Below, one piece after another: positions 45,447 to 54,205 of a stretch of 64,000 nt of DNA. Below the pieces are notes generated by a model. That model was not told the DNA's origin and ran no database searches. It saw only the letters and a program-made list of their open reading frames with translations. Within the stretch, counting starts at the first letter, position 1. Each line of letters opens with the position of its first letter. The position numbers and the translations under genes were made by a program. Origin of the DNA: Anaerolineae bacterium. GTDB lineage: Bacteria; Chloroflexota; Anaerolineae; Promineifilales; Promineifilaceae. Location: positions 124,001 to 188,000 of the forward strand of contig JAHDWJ010000003.1 in the NCBI GenBank assembly GCA_023384415.1, read 5' to 3'.

Positions 45447-45773
45447 ATGACTACCCGTACTCCCAGAGACCAACTGAAAGAGATTGAGGCAGAGCTACGC
45501 CGTCTTGGCCTGCACGTAGATCCAAGCCAACCAGCCGAGAGCGTCAGCTCTGCCTTTGGAATGGCGGAGATGCCTTTCGAGCATTGGCTGGTGAAGGTAT
45601 TTCTGCCCCGCGCCTACGAGGTATTGGATACAAATGCGTGGCCGTCGAAGAGCCAGGTCGGTATCGCTGCGATTCGAAACTTTGACGGTAAGGATGAATT
45701 TTCGGTCTTGGTCACGCTGCTCTGTGAATTTGATCGGATAGCTGAGGCAAGCAGCCGACAGGCTCATGCTTAA
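45447..45773 (+). CDS. YqcC-family (DUF446) protein
   Basis: A 108-residue protein. MPFEHWLVKVFLPRAYEVLD is the family core, known from E. coli YqcC; a helical N-terminus (RDQLKEIEAELRRLGLHV) and a C-terminal helix follow. YqcC proteins have no established function. The family is mostly proteobacterial, and this gene lacks GCGGCCGC and has attC-like sequence on both sides, so lateral acquisition is likely. The stop codon TAA is part of a GCTTAAC core. Confidence 0.75.
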   Translation: MTTRTPRDQLKEIEAELRRLGLHVDPSQPAESVSSAFGMAEMPFEHWLVKVFLPRAYEVLDTNAWPSKSQVGIAAIRNFDGKDEFSVLVTLLCEFDRIAEASSRQAHA

Positions 45774-45827
45774 CCATTCATTTCATTCAAACCGACGCAA
45801 CGGGTTCATGCGTGAGTTGACAAAATC
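45768..45827 (+). other. attC-like 5' half after YqcC
   Basis: GCTTAAC (45768-45774) fits RYYYAAC, and TTCATTCAAACCGACGC matches the L'' side of classical attC sites (GTTCAAGCCGACGC). ACGCA pairs with TGCGT and TCAA with TTGA after it. A matching 3' GTTRRRY core was not found, so the site is broken or coincidental. Confidence 0.35.
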
Positions 45828-45873
45828 GCCTGAAAAGCCCGACCGCGATTGGGGGATTGGGCAGTGGGACAAT

Positions 45874-46779
45874 TTATTGCTCCCCCACACTTCCTGTGAC
45901 CATTAGAGAATAACCTGTTAGCCGGTGAACCACCATTTTGAGCAGTAGGGCGGAACGCCAAAAGGCAACAGCAGCCATCCCGTGAGCCAAAACGGCAAAG
46001 AGGGGTGGGGTTTCCAGGGTGTAATAGGTCCAACAAAGGCGAGTGGTGCCCCACAACTCCAAAAAGTAACCCAGACCAGCCCCAGCTGCAAAGGTTAAAA
46101 CGGCCAGCCGATGATTGGTTGGGGTAAGAATGAACAGGGTGACCAGAGCCAACGCGATCACGGTGAATGATTTATCTAAAGTAGGCCAGACAAACCAGAG
46201 CATCAGACCCAAGAAGGCGGGGAAGATGAGCCAGTAGAGCCAGCGGTAAAGGGGGAAATGAAGAGAGTGGGAGATTAAGCGATTAGCTGTGAGACTAATT
46301 TCTCCTGAGCTTCCCCCCATGCCCCAAGATTCCTCGGCGTTGTGCCACCTTCCCTTTGGCAAGAGGCGGTCCAGAATGAAGACCAACCGGTCAATGGTCA
46401 GGCTGGCGATGGGCCAGGCGGGAATAATCCAGAGGGGGGGACGTTCGTTGGTGTAGTAGGTCCAAATTTCTGTCTGGGTACCCCAGCTTTCAATGGTCAG
46501 GCCGCCGACAAGGCCAACGAATATGATGGTCATATCCCGGCGTAAATCGGCCCCGGCCATGAGCAAGGTTGACATAAAAAGGAAGATGCCAATCAGCAGC
46601 CAATCAATCTGTACCCACCAGCGGCCGCGCCAATCCACCTGCTGCAAATATTCCTCAGCCAGGGGCCACCAGACATACCCCAATACAAACAAAGTCAGCA
46701 CAAAGGCACTGAGCAAATATTTGCTCGACCGGGTAAAGCGAAGTTCAGTACGAAGCTGCTGCCAGCGGGTGGTAAGCAT
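45874..46779 (-). CDS. Membrane protein with internal duplication, unknown
   Basis: About 301 residues from ATG 46779; the longer frame runs back into a short-word repeat and the end of the next gene. Around nine hydrophobic helices are visible. Two halves share a motif: WGTQTEIWTYYTNERPPLW (about residue 115) and WGTTRLCWTYYTLETPPLF (about residue 255), so the protein arose by duplication. Such WTYY...PPL motifs recall small carotenoid-biosynthesis-type or DUF membrane families, but I do not recognise it. It lies downstream of the anchored hydrolase-like gene on the same strand. Confidence 0.65.
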   Translation of the reverse strand: MLTTRWQQLRTELRFTRSSKYLLSAFVLTLFVLGYVWWPLAEEYLQQVDWRGRWWVQIDWLLIGIFLFMSTLLMAGADLRRDMTIIFVGLVGGLTIESWGTQTEIWTYYTNERPPLWIIPAWPIASLTIDRLVFILDRLLPKGRWHNAEESWGMGGSSGEISLTANRLISHSLHFPLYRWLYWLIFPAFLGLMLWFVWPTLDKSFTVIALALVTLFILTPTNHRLAVLTFAAGAGLGYFLELWGTTRLCWTYYTLETPPLFAVLAHGMAAVAFWRSALLLKMVVHRLTGYSLMVTGSVGEQ

Positions 46780-46837
46780 AAGGGGGAGTGGGTCGTAAGC
46801 AGTAGAGGGCAATAACTCAATACTAGAAACTAAAAAC
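46780..46837. repeat. Short-word repeat in operon spacer
   Basis: On the plus strand GGGTCGTAAGCAGTAGAGGGC and AATACTAGAAACTAAAAACT words fill the gap; they are diverged members of the AGCAGT and TTTCTAG families. Confidence 0.55.
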
Positions 46838-48553
46838 TCACCCCCGCCGCCGCAGGGAGACGACAACCAATCCCAGGGTGAGGGCCAGGCCACCACCTAG
46901 AAACCAGAGGCCAATGGGGCTGGCGGCCGCGCTCTCATCTTCCACCTCTACGGCTGGTGGCACCACAGGCGTTGCGGCGACAGGAGTTGGCGTGGCGGCC
47001 AGGGCAATCTGGGTGGCCGGGGGGGTTGGGGTGAAGGTGGGGGTGAGGCTGGGCGCGGCCGTAACCGTTGGCGTTGGTGAAGGTTCAGCCGTCGCGGTGA
47101 TGGTAAGGGTTACGGTGACAGGCAGCGTTACCGTTTCCGTGATCGGTGTGCCTACGGTTGGGGTAGGGTCAATAGTGATCCCAGGCGCCGCGGTCGGCAC
47201 AATTTGCACCGTGGCCCCTTCTTCCACCAGGAAAATGGGGGGGCCGCCCATGTAACAGCCATCGGTGCAGCGTGCCCCTGGCAAGGTCAAATTGTATACC
47301 CCACTGCTGGCTTGCAGAGCGATAGTCTCCCCATTGGCCTGCACCAACTGGGCTGTTGCGCTCAGGGCAGGGATGTTTAGATTAACGCTGCTCTGAGTTC
47401 TGGCCCATAAGATACGGGTGACACCTTGCGGCCGCGAGAAGGTGAAAATGTAATAATTATCCGTTCGTTCCCGCTGGACATTGGTGAACCCAGCCAGATA
47501 TTGGATCACATTTTGGTAGGCGTAAAAAGCGGGCCGCCGGCTAAAATCATGGGGTCGAATCAACCCCCACGACTCTTCCCCAGGGGCTAAGTTGACATCT
47601 ACCAGCTTGTAAACAGCAATGCGGCTGGCCCCGGCATGGAAGCCAATAGCATGGGCCTGGATGATATACCATGCCTGCTGCTCCAGATCGATCTGGAAAT
47701 TTTGCACCGTTACCGGCCATTCCGGGTCCTGGTTGGGGCGGGCGTTGGTCTCATTGATCCAGACCGCTTTTAACGGGCTGATCCCGACCTGGCTTTGCAC
47801 CCCATACGCATTGCCGACAATGGTGTAAATGGTCTCTGGGCGGAAATAGATGTGCAGGGAGACGACATCAAAATAATAGTTGTTCGCGGCCGCGTCCGGT
47901 TCAGCCACAATCGCTTGCAGCAGGCGGCGCAAATACCCCTGGTCATGCCAATAAGTCATCCCCCCCAGGTGAATCACCGCCGACGGGTTGACCTCTTTAA
48001 TGGCCAGATAAGCCACCTTGAGAAGCTGCACATAATCCTGGATAGAGCCAGCAAATTCATGCCCATACACATCCGGGGCAATATCCGGCTCATTCCAGAT
48101 GATCCAATGGTTGACCCCCCGTGCCCCGTAATAGGTGGCCGCCCGGCGGGCATAGTTAGCCCACAGGTTGCCGGGATCGTCTATGGGCAAATAGAGGCCA
48201 TAGGGCACCCCGGCGGCAAACTCCCCATCCGTAGCCCAGGTGGGAGTGTTCTTAAGCAGGCCAACGACGGTGCGACCATTGCTCCGGGCTTCAACGAGCC
48301 ACTCTTCTGGGACATGCAGGGTATTCCAATCATTTGGGCCGGTGGGCTGGATCTCATTCCAGTAAAAAAGGATGCGCTCCCAGCCCACCCCTAATTCAGC
48401 CGCTTCATTGGGGGCCCAAAACGCTTCGACGGCCCCAAAGCGGGAATCTAAAGCCCCTTGAGCCTGGGTATGAGCCGCTGGGGCGGCCGCGTAGTTGATC
48501 AGCAGAAAAGCAAACAGGACAAAAAGGTAAAGTACAAATCGGTTCATCATCAA
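46838..48553 (-). CDS. Secreted, membrane-anchored clan GH-A hydrolase-like protein
   Basis: A 571-residue protein with an N-terminal signal (RFVLYLFVLFAFLLINYAAA). Residues about 35-380 form a TIM barrel: GWERILFYWNEIQP, NHWIIWNEPDIAPDVYGHEF (WNEP acid/base Glu), VVSLHIYF and AVWINETNARPNQD (nucleophile Glu). This is the layout of GH5/GH39-type enzymes. A Thr/Pro-rich linker (TPTVTAAPSLTPTFTPTPP) leads to a terminal helix LWFLGGGLALTLGLVVVSL and RRRG, a cell-surface anchor. It would act on polysaccharide outside the cell; the substrate cannot be named. Confidence 0.85.
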   Translation of the reverse strand: MMMNRFVLYLFVLFAFLLINYAAAPAAHTQAQGALDSRFGAVEAFWAPNEAAELGVGWERILFYWNEIQPTGPNDWNTLHVPEEWLVEARSNGRTVVGLLKNTPTWATDGEFAAGVPYGLYLPIDDPGNLWANYARRAATYYGARGVNHWIIWNEPDIAPDVYGHEFAGSIQDYVQLLKVAYLAIKEVNPSAVIHLGGMTYWHDQGYLRRLLQAIVAEPDAAANNYYFDVVSLHIYFRPETIYTIVGNAYGVQSQVGISPLKAVWINETNARPNQDPEWPVTVQNFQIDLEQQAWYIIQAHAIGFHAGASRIAVYKLVDVNLAPGEESWGLIRPHDFSRRPAFYAYQNVIQYLAGFTNVQRERTDNYYIFTFSRPQGVTRILWARTQSSVNLNIPALSATAQLVQANGETIALQASSGVYNLTLPGARCTDGCYMGGPPIFLVEEGATVQIVPTAAPGITIDPTPTVGTPITETVTLPVTVTLTITATAEPSPTPTVTAAPSLTPTFTPTPPATQIALAATPTPVAATPVVPPAVEVEDESAAASPIGLWFLGGGLALTLGLVVVSLRRRG

Positions 48554-48554
48554 T

Positions 48555-48640
48555 GGTTAATTACTGAATTGGCGAATTATTAATGAGGCGGTCATTCTTG
48601 ATTAACAATTCACCCATTCAATAGTTCACCAATTAATTAT
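48555..48640. repeat. AATTATTAA/AATTGG short-word tract
   Basis: AT-rich words (GGTTAATTACTGAATTGGCG, then GAATTATTAATGAGG and CAATTCACCCATTCAATAG) repeat in the gap between two minus-strand genes. Confidence 0.55.
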
Positions 48641-48642
48641 TC

Positions 48643-49848
48643 TCACGGGGTCCACTGCTTGAGCCAATGCTCCAGGTCGGCGGGGGTATTGGCAACGACA
48701 GCGGTAAAGATGGTGCCGGGATAATGGTCATGGAACCAACCGGCGGTTAGGGGTTCGGGCCAATGGTGGGGGTTGACAGCCAATACCTGCCGCTTCTCTA
48801 GCAGCCCCAGGCCGGCATCATCGGCGGAAAAGCCGATGGTGTAACGGCCGGCAAAGCTCCCTCGTGCGGCCGCGACCAGCCATTTTTCGTCGGCCGTTGG
48901 GGGCAAAAGCAGATACACTCGTTGATAAGGTAGACGGGGATCCCCCTTGGGTTCCAACGCGGCCGCTTTGCTCAAATCATCATGGCTAACTTTCAGCAGT
49001 CGTTGGGCCAGCAGCCGCGCTCCCCGATCCCCGGTAAAACGAATATCATACAACCCTTCTTCGGGCAAGTGAAATTGGTAACGCCAACTATAACGCTCAT
49101 TTTCCTGGCTCATCCCCTGAAACGTCACCAGGGCCATCTCCCCATCGGGCCGCTGTACGGTCAACTCCATAAACACCTGATTCCGGTTGGATGAGACCAA
49201 CGCTGTGGCCGTTTCGCCGGGCAGCGGCTTCTCTGGGTTCAACAAAATATGAGTATCCCCTGAGCCGATAACGGTGACGGTGCGCCGATACCGCCCCACT
49301 GGGGTGACAGATGCTTCACGCCAAAAAATACTCTGCTGCCGCTTTGGCCGCTCTGGGGCTGATTTGAGAAAAACGGTGAGAATAGAGGTTTCCGCCTCGA
49401 CGGTTAGCTCTAATGTCTCCCATTTTCCCAGGGGGTTGGCTTTTTTGCTCCAGATGATGAGCGGGCTGTTGGGGTCCAGGCCGCCGGTGGGGTCCAGGCC
49501 AATTTGTAAATCTACATTGCCTGGCTCGACCAGGTTGCCGGGGGTCTCATCTTCACTAGACCAGGCCATTGCTTCAACGATGAGCTTGTAATTATCTCCA
49601 GGGGCAGCGGGAAGCTGCTGGTACAGCCCGGCCACATGGGTGGCCCAGGGGGAGCTGACTTCCTGGGCGGTGAGGTCCGGCAGCGCGGCCGCACGGAAGA
49701 TTGGTGTCTGGTTTTTCCACTGCGGATCATTGGCCCGCTGCACCGTCCACCAGGGAGCCCACCCTTCCCCAGTGATCATTCGTTCATCTTTGCGGTATGG
49801 GTTAAAAGGGCCGGTAAAATCGCCGTTGTGGAGGAGGTTGGTTGCCAT
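48643..49848 (-). CDS. CBM-like beta-sandwich protein, unrecognised
   Basis: A 401-residue protein without a signal peptide. NLLHNGDFTGPFNPYRKDER at the N-terminus is the usual first strand of CBM4/9/22-type carbohydrate-binding sandwiches, and GKWETLELTVEAETSILTVF fits the later strands. A middle region (THILLNPEKPLPGETATALV, ELTVQRPDGEMALVTF) resembles an Ig-like domain and the C-terminal 120 residues (FAGRYTIGFSADDAGLGLLE) are not recognised. It sits next to the anchored GH-A protein, which supports a carbohydrate role. Three GCGGCCGC copies lie in it. Confidence 0.6.
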   Translation of the reverse strand: MATNLLHNGDFTGPFNPYRKDERMITGEGWAPWWTVQRANDPQWKNQTPIFRAAALPDLTAQEVSSPWATHVAGLYQQLPAAPGDNYKLIVEAMAWSSEDETPGNLVEPGNVDLQIGLDPTGGLDPNSPLIIWSKKANPLGKWETLELTVEAETSILTVFLKSAPERPKRQQSIFWREASVTPVGRYRRTVTVIGSGDTHILLNPEKPLPGETATALVSSNRNQVFMELTVQRPDGEMALVTFQGMSQENERYSWRYQFHLPEEGLYDIRFTGDRGARLLAQRLLKVSHDDLSKAAALEPKGDPRLPYQRVYLLLPPTADEKWLVAAARGSFAGRYTIGFSADDAGLGLLEKRQVLAVNPHHWPEPLTAGWFHDHYPGTIFTAVVANTPADLEHWLKQWTP

Positions 49849-49850
49849 AA

Positions 49851-49939
49851 GGGAGATTGGGAGATTGGAGATTGGGAGACGCGGGGAGCGGGAGAGATGG
49901 AGAGCGGGAGATTGCTTACTCGCCTACTCACAGACTCGC
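49851..49939. repeat. Short-word repeat tract at the end of the ferritin gene
   Basis: GGGAGATTGG, GGAGATTGGGAG and GCGGGAGAGATGGAGAGCGGG words are followed by ACTCGCCTACTCACAGACTC, then ACTCGCC. It contacts the ferritin stop codon, and its last word codes the GEAGE tail. Confidence 0.75.
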
Positions 49940-50455
49940 CTACTCGCCAGCTTCACCCTCAGCGGGTGCGGCCGCGACCCGGCGCACATAATCTTCAACT
50001 AGAAGCAGGCTTGCCCCGGCGTGTTTGATAGTCTGGAGCAGGCTGGTCATACTGGACACTTCTTCGACCTGCTCATTGATAAACCATTGCAGGAAATTTT
50101 CGCTGGTGTGATCGTGGTTTTCTTTGGCGATAGTAACCAGGTTATTGATCTCATTGGTCACACGCACTTCTTGCTCCAGGGCATATTGCACCGCATCCGC
50201 CGCGCTGTTAAAGGAATTACGCAGTTCCGCCGTCGCCGGCATAGTCGGTTTAACCCCGGCATCCAGCATAAAACGGACAAACTTCATGCCGTGCATCCGC
50301 TCCTCTTCGGCCTGGCGGTAGAAAAACCCGGCCAGATCGGGCAGCCCTTCATCGTCAAAATAGACGGCAATAGCCACATATTGGGCTGAGGCCGTGAATT
50401 CGCTCTTAATTTGTTGGTTCATTGGCTCTATGATAGCCTGACTGATTATTTGCAT
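49940..50455 (-). CDS. Ferritin (non-heme, bacterial FtnA type)
   Basis: About 171 residues from ATG 50455, with AAGGA eight bases upstream. Ferroxidase ligands are visible in QIKSEFTASAQYVAIAVYFD (helix A) and RQAEEERMHGMKFVRFM (helix B, ExxH), and in YALEQEVRVTNEINNLV and FINEQVEEVSSM (helices C and D). It would store iron as a 24-mer in the cytoplasm. The C-terminus (VAAAPAEGEAGE) is made by a GCGGCCGC palindrome and the adjoining repeat tract. Confidence 0.92.
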   Translation of the reverse strand: MQIISQAIIEPMNQQIKSEFTASAQYVAIAVYFDDEGLPDLAGFFYRQAEEERMHGMKFVRFMLDAGVKPTMPATAELRNSFNSAADAVQYALEQEVRVTNEINNLVTIAKENHDHTSENFLQWFINEQVEEVSSMTSLLQTIKHAGASLLLVEDYVRRVAAAPAEGEAGE

Positions 50456-50506
50456 CTTGGGTTCCTTTGCGTTTCTAGTTTCTAGTTGCAAGTTGCGGCC
50501 GCTGGC

Positions 50507-51439
50507 TCAAAGTTTGTTCTGTACCAGGTGGCGAATGGCAGCTACCAGATCGGGGTGGTTGAAAGTGAAACCGGCTTCTTGTAATTTGTGGGGCACCTGC
50601 CGCTGACTATCTAGCACCAGGGAAGCGGCTTCACCCAGTACCAGTTTAAGGGCAAAACCGGGCACAGGCAAAAAGGATGGCCGCCCAATCGCTTTACCAA
50701 TGGCTTTACTCATCTCCCGGTTGGTGGCTGGCTCTGGGGCACACAGGTTAAAGGGGCCGTGTAGATGGGGGTTTTCGATGAGGAATTGGATGGCCCGTAT
50801 CTCATCGTCAAGATGAATCCAGGGTAAATATTGGCGACCGCTGCCCATTGGCCCCCCGGTAAACAGTTTATGGGGCAACAAGAGCAAGGGGAACGCCCCC
50901 CCTTGGGTACTGAGAACCACCCCAGTACGAATGACGACCAACCGAACACCATGAGCCATTACTGGTTGGACGCTCTCTTCCCAGGCCACACAGACCTGAG
51001 CCAGGAAGTCAGCGCCGGGCGCGGCCGCTTCGGTCAACCGTTCATTCCCCCGTGAACCATAGTAGCCAACGGCTGAGGATTGTATGATTAGCTCTGGTTT
51101 GGTCGCGGCCGCGTTCACCGCCGCCACCACTGCCTGCCCGGCCTGGACCCGGCTGTCCAGGATCAACCGTTTGCGCCTGTCACTCCAACGGCTGGGAATA
51201 AACCCATCCCCGGCAATGCTGGCCCCGGCCAGGTTGATAATTGCTTTGGCTCCATCAGCCAGGTGGCCCCACCCCTGGGCGGTACGGCCATCCCATTTGA
51301 CCGCCTGAACCCCCGCCGGTAAGCCAGTGGCCCGCTCTGGGCTGCGGGATAGGATGATGATGTCATAATTAGCGGCCGCGAGCTTCTCAGCCAGATATTT
51401 GCCAATCAACCCTGTGCCGCCAGTGATGATAATACGCAT
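50507..51439 (-). CDS. TIGR01777-family epimerase (YfcH-like SDR)
   Basis: About 310 residues from ATG 51439, with GGGGAG before it; the frame upstream is coded by a GGCAAAG repeat. [19 protein letters not shown] is the NAD(P) motif; [26 protein letters not shown] (YxxxK region altered to YYGS) and [19 protein letters not shown] are the typical TIGR01777 motifs; the C-terminal DUF1731 part is [20 protein letters not shown]. These proteins are widespread atypical SDRs of unclear substrate, linked to cell division in some lineages. Confidence 0.88.
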   Translation of the reverse strand: MRIIITGGTGLIGKYLAEKLAAANYDIIILSRSPERATGLPAGVQAVKWDGRTAQGWGHLADGAKAIINLAGASIAGDGFIPSRWSDRRKRLILDSRVQAGQAVVAAVNAAATKPELIIQSSAVGYYGSRGNERLTEAAAPGADFLAQVCVAWEESVQPVMAHGVRLVVIRTGVVLSTQGGAFPLLLLPHKLFTGGPMGSGRQYLPWIHLDDEIRAIQFLIENPHLHGPFNLCAPEPATNREMSKAIGKAIGRPSFLPVPGFALKLVLGEAASLVLDSQRQVPHKLQEAGFTFNHPDLVAAIRHLVQNKL

Positions 51440-51454
51440 AATTTCTCCCCTGTG

Positions 51455-51540
51455 CGTAATGCGTGATGCGTGAATGATACTGTCTGATTGTACTTTGCCC
51501 CTTTGCCACTTTGCAACTTTGCCCCTTTGCCACTCTGCTC
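51455..51540. repeat. TTTGCCACTTTGCCCC short-word tract
   Basis: The words TTTGCCCC, TTTGCCACT and TTGCAACT repeat at least six times between 51489 and 51540; GCGTAATGCGTGATGCGTGAA precedes them (stated as GCGTGATGC words). It forms the false N-terminus WQRGKVAKWQRGKV of the epimerase frame. Confidence 0.75.
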
Positions 51541-51599
51541 CTAACGATCCCATACCGATCCGATTACAGATATAACGATCAAAAAAGGATATTGGGGAT

Positions 51600-51658
51600 C
51601 GCGCCTGAAAACCGGAGACCCGTCAATCTCTAATCTCCAATCTCCAGTCTCCTTATGT
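51600..51658. repeat. CAATCTCC/AGTCTCC tract
   Basis: CTCTAATCTCC, AATCTCCAGTCTCC words again, between two minus-strand genes. Confidence 0.6.
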
Positions 51659-51679
51659 ACCCACAGGTATAGACAAAAA

Positions 51680-51713
51680 TGGCCTCTGGAGATTATCAAT
51701 TCTCCAGAGGCCA
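51680..51713 (-). terminator. Intrinsic terminator after the propeller lipoprotein
   Basis: TGGCCTCTGGAGA pairs perfectly with TCTCCAGAGGCCA over an 8-nt loop; the minus strand then reads TTTTTGTCTA. It ends the transcript of the 51799-53868 gene. Confidence 0.85.
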
Positions 51714-51728
51714 TGGCTGCCGATTTAC

Positions 51729-51771
51729 AGGATTTACGGATTTTTCTGCGGGGCTTAAATCCGTAAATCCT
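51729..51771. repeat. Perfect 15-bp inverted repeat AGGATTTACGGATTT
   Basis: The arms (51729-51743 and 51757-51771) flank TTCTGCGGGGCTT. It lies between the stop codon and the terminator of the propeller gene; such ATTTACGGATTT elements are common dispersed repeats. Confidence 0.7.
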
Positions 51772-51798
51772 GCTCATCCGTGTTCTAAACAAGCTGCA

Positions 51799-53868
51799 TT
51801 ACGGCACAATACGCATCAGGCCGCCGCCGCTGGCCCAAAAACCGCCACCGACCCAGAGTGTTCCGGCCCTATCTATCACCAATGTCCGCAGCCGGTTGGT
51901 GGGCAGCCCGTCGGCGGTAGTGAAATGGGTCCATCCCTCATCATCATACACATAGAGACCACCCCCAACATCGGCATAAGAAGTGACAAACAGATCGCCA
52001 TAGATGCTGACGGCAATGTCACTAACGGTAACGGCTACCTCAGCCACAGGTTCAAGGCGCTTGTTGGCATGGTCATAATAAACCAGGCCCCCGGTCGTCC
52101 CGACAGCCAGACGGCCATCAGTCAAGACAGCCAGGGCGTTGATAATCTGGCTGGGCAGCCCCACGACACCACTGGCTAAGACCACTTCCCAACCGCCGGC
52201 ATCTACGCGGATCAGCCCTTTGTCAGTGCCAGCCCACATCACTTCCCCGTCCGCCAGCAGGGTATAGATACGCCCGGCCGGCCAGCCATCGGCGGCGGTG
52301 CTATAGGTGGTAAACGTCTGGCCATCCCAAATACTCACCCCATCTTCCTGACCAACCCAGATGCGCCCTTCATGGTCTATAGCAACGGTGCGGGCATAAG
52401 AATCCAGCAGTCCATCGGCTACCTGGCGGCGGACGATGCGGAAGCCATCATAATGGTACAGGTTGCGGCCGCTGGCCATCCAGATACCGCCATCAGCATC
52501 AGCGACAACATCATCACCACCCATATCACGGTAGCGCACCCAATCACTCTTGCGCTCCAGATCACCGCTTAAGGTGTAGGCGGTGCCACCTAGAAGCCAG
52601 ATGTTGCCCTGGCCATCATCATACACTGTGCCCACAGCATGGATAGGCAGATCGTTGTCCCGGTAAAGCTGCCAACTGCTGCCATTGTAACGGCTCCAGC
52701 CCCCCTCAAAGGTGTGGTAGTAGATGTTGCCCGCTTCATCGAACAAGATTTTGCTAACTTCGCCGGTCGCCATGTTATCATCCTGGCTGGAGCGGAAATT
52801 TTCGGCACATTGACCAGCAGCGGGATCAAACTGGCAGAGGCGGCCGGTCATGCCTACCCACATTTTGCCATCAGGGGCAAAGGCGACATGGTACGGGGTG
52901 GCAAAGTCGGTGGTGTTGTCCCGGTTGTATTGGGCCATCACCTGGCCGTTTTGGTAGCGGATTAACCCATCGCCAGTTGCCATCCAGATGTCACCATTGG
53001 GCGCGGCCGCGATGTGGTAAATGGAGTCACTGGCAAACGTCTCGGCATGTTTGCTGTAAGGAAGGGCATTGTCCCCTTCCAGGATGGTAAAGCCACGGAA
53101 GCCAGAGCTAACCCATACTTGATTACCGATGAGGGTCAGGCGGCGTACACCACTCCAGGAAAGGTTGCTGCCAGGAATATTTTGGATGGCGCCATCAGCC
53201 AGATTGATGATGGTGACGCCCCGGTATTCCATGATGAGCCGGTTGTTGGCAGTATCACACACAATCTGGCCGATTTCCGCCCCGACCGTCCCAAATAAAC
53301 CTTGAACAACATCTCGCTGGAACAGGTCCGATCGGTACCACATATCCAGGTCTGGATCATACGCCGCCAACCCATCTTCAGTGGCCGCCAGCAGGGTCAT
53401 TTCGGGGATAGGGCAGGCGGTAATGCCATAAACGCCAACATGGGGCAGGCCGTCCATGGTGGTATATTTGGTTGAGGTGCCGCTGTCGGCATCCCAGGCC
53501 ACCACCCCACCCAACGAGGCAATCCATACTTTGCCCTCATAAAGGGTCATGTCCCGGATGAAGTTGCCGCTGGTATATAGGTAGAGACCCGGCTCGACAT
53601 CAATGCTCATATAGGCTGGGCCGGCCACCGGGGGCGGAGTGGGTTCGGCGGTAGGAGCGGGCGCCTCAGTGGTGGCTGGGGGGCTGGTAGGGGCAACCTG
53701 GGGGACCTCAGTGGGGGCCGAGGGGGCGGTGGGTTTGGCGGCCGCGGCCGCAGTCGTATTGGTTGCGGCAGGTGGGGCAGAGGTAGGTTCATTGGCCTGG
53801 CTGCCGCCACAGGCTAATGTGACCAGAAACAAGAACATGAAGAAGATGGTAATGGGTGAGCGTTTCAT
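51799..53868 (-). CDS. Beta-propeller lipoprotein ('two-component regulator propeller' repeats)
   Basis: A 689-residue protein with a lipoprotein signal (IFFMFLFLVTLACGG, lipobox TLAC). A Thr/Pro/Ala-rich linker of about 55 residues follows, then some 12-14 short propeller repeats: VWIASLGGVVAWDAD, DIWMATGDGLIRYQNG, MWVGMTGRLCQFD, IWVGQEDGVSIWDG, MWAGTDKGLIRV, LWVGGGFWASGGGL. Reg_prop repeats usually form two seven-bladed propellers that sense ligands; here no kinase is attached. The linker includes a double GCGGCCGC giving an Ala run. It would be held on the outside of the membrane. Confidence 0.88.
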   Translation of the reverse strand: MKRSPITIFFMFLFLVTLACGGSQANEPTSAPPAATNTTAAAAAKPTAPSAPTEVPQVAPTSPPATTEAPAPTAEPTPPPVAGPAYMSIDVEPGLYLYTSGNFIRDMTLYEGKVWIASLGGVVAWDADSGTSTKYTTMDGLPHVGVYGITACPIPEMTLLAATEDGLAAYDPDLDMWYRSDLFQRDVVQGLFGTVGAEIGQIVCDTANNRLIMEYRGVTIINLADGAIQNIPGSNLSWSGVRRLTLIGNQVWVSSGFRGFTILEGDNALPYSKHAETFASDSIYHIAAAPNGDIWMATGDGLIRYQNGQVMAQYNRDNTTDFATPYHVAFAPDGKMWVGMTGRLCQFDPAAGQCAENFRSSQDDNMATGEVSKILFDEAGNIYYHTFEGGWSRYNGSSWQLYRDNDLPIHAVGTVYDDGQGNIWLLGGTAYTLSGDLERKSDWVRYRDMGGDDVVADADGGIWMASGRNLYHYDGFRIVRRQVADGLLDSYARTVAIDHEGRIWVGQEDGVSIWDGQTFTTYSTAADGWPAGRIYTLLADGEVMWAGTDKGLIRVDAGGWEVVLASGVVGLPSQIINALAVLTDGRLAVGTTGGLVYYDHANKRLEPVAEVAVTVSDIAVSIYGDLFVTSYADVGGGLYVYDDEGWTHFTTADGLPTNRLRTLVIDRAGTLWVGGGFWASGGGLMRIVP

Positions 53869-54205
53869 CTTAACTCCTTACAAGGTGGGGCAGGGTTGCT
53901 AACCGTTGCAAAGCGGCAAAGTTGCAGAGTTGCAAGGGGCAACGTGGTGCCGGTAAATGAGGGTTGTCTCTTCGATTACGAATACGATAGCGATGGCGAA
54001 AGCGACTACGAGCTGGTTTCGAAACTCGAAACGCAAACCGTTGTTGCTTTTATTCAGGCTGAATGGTAAAAAAAGAATGATCCCAAAGCGATCCCCTTTT
54101 CTATTTAGACGCCTGGGGTGTTGGCGCGAACCGGGAACAGTCCCACGCCTGTTCCCGTATCACGCTTCACGCTTCACACTTTGCACTCCCCAATGAGGTA
54201 ATAAG
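53869..54205. other. Divergent intergenic region with several repeat words
   Basis: Between the propeller lipoprotein and mttB-like genes. GCAAAGCGGCAAAGTTGCAG and GAGTTGCAAGG words lie at 53905-53940, CGATTACGAATACGATAGCG and CGATGGCGAAAGCGACTACG at 53975-54011, TTTCGAAACTCGAAACGC near 54020, and CACGCTTCACGCTTCACACT near 54160. It must carry two divergent promoters, none clear. GAGG lies 9 bases before the ATG at 54206. Confidence 0.6.
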
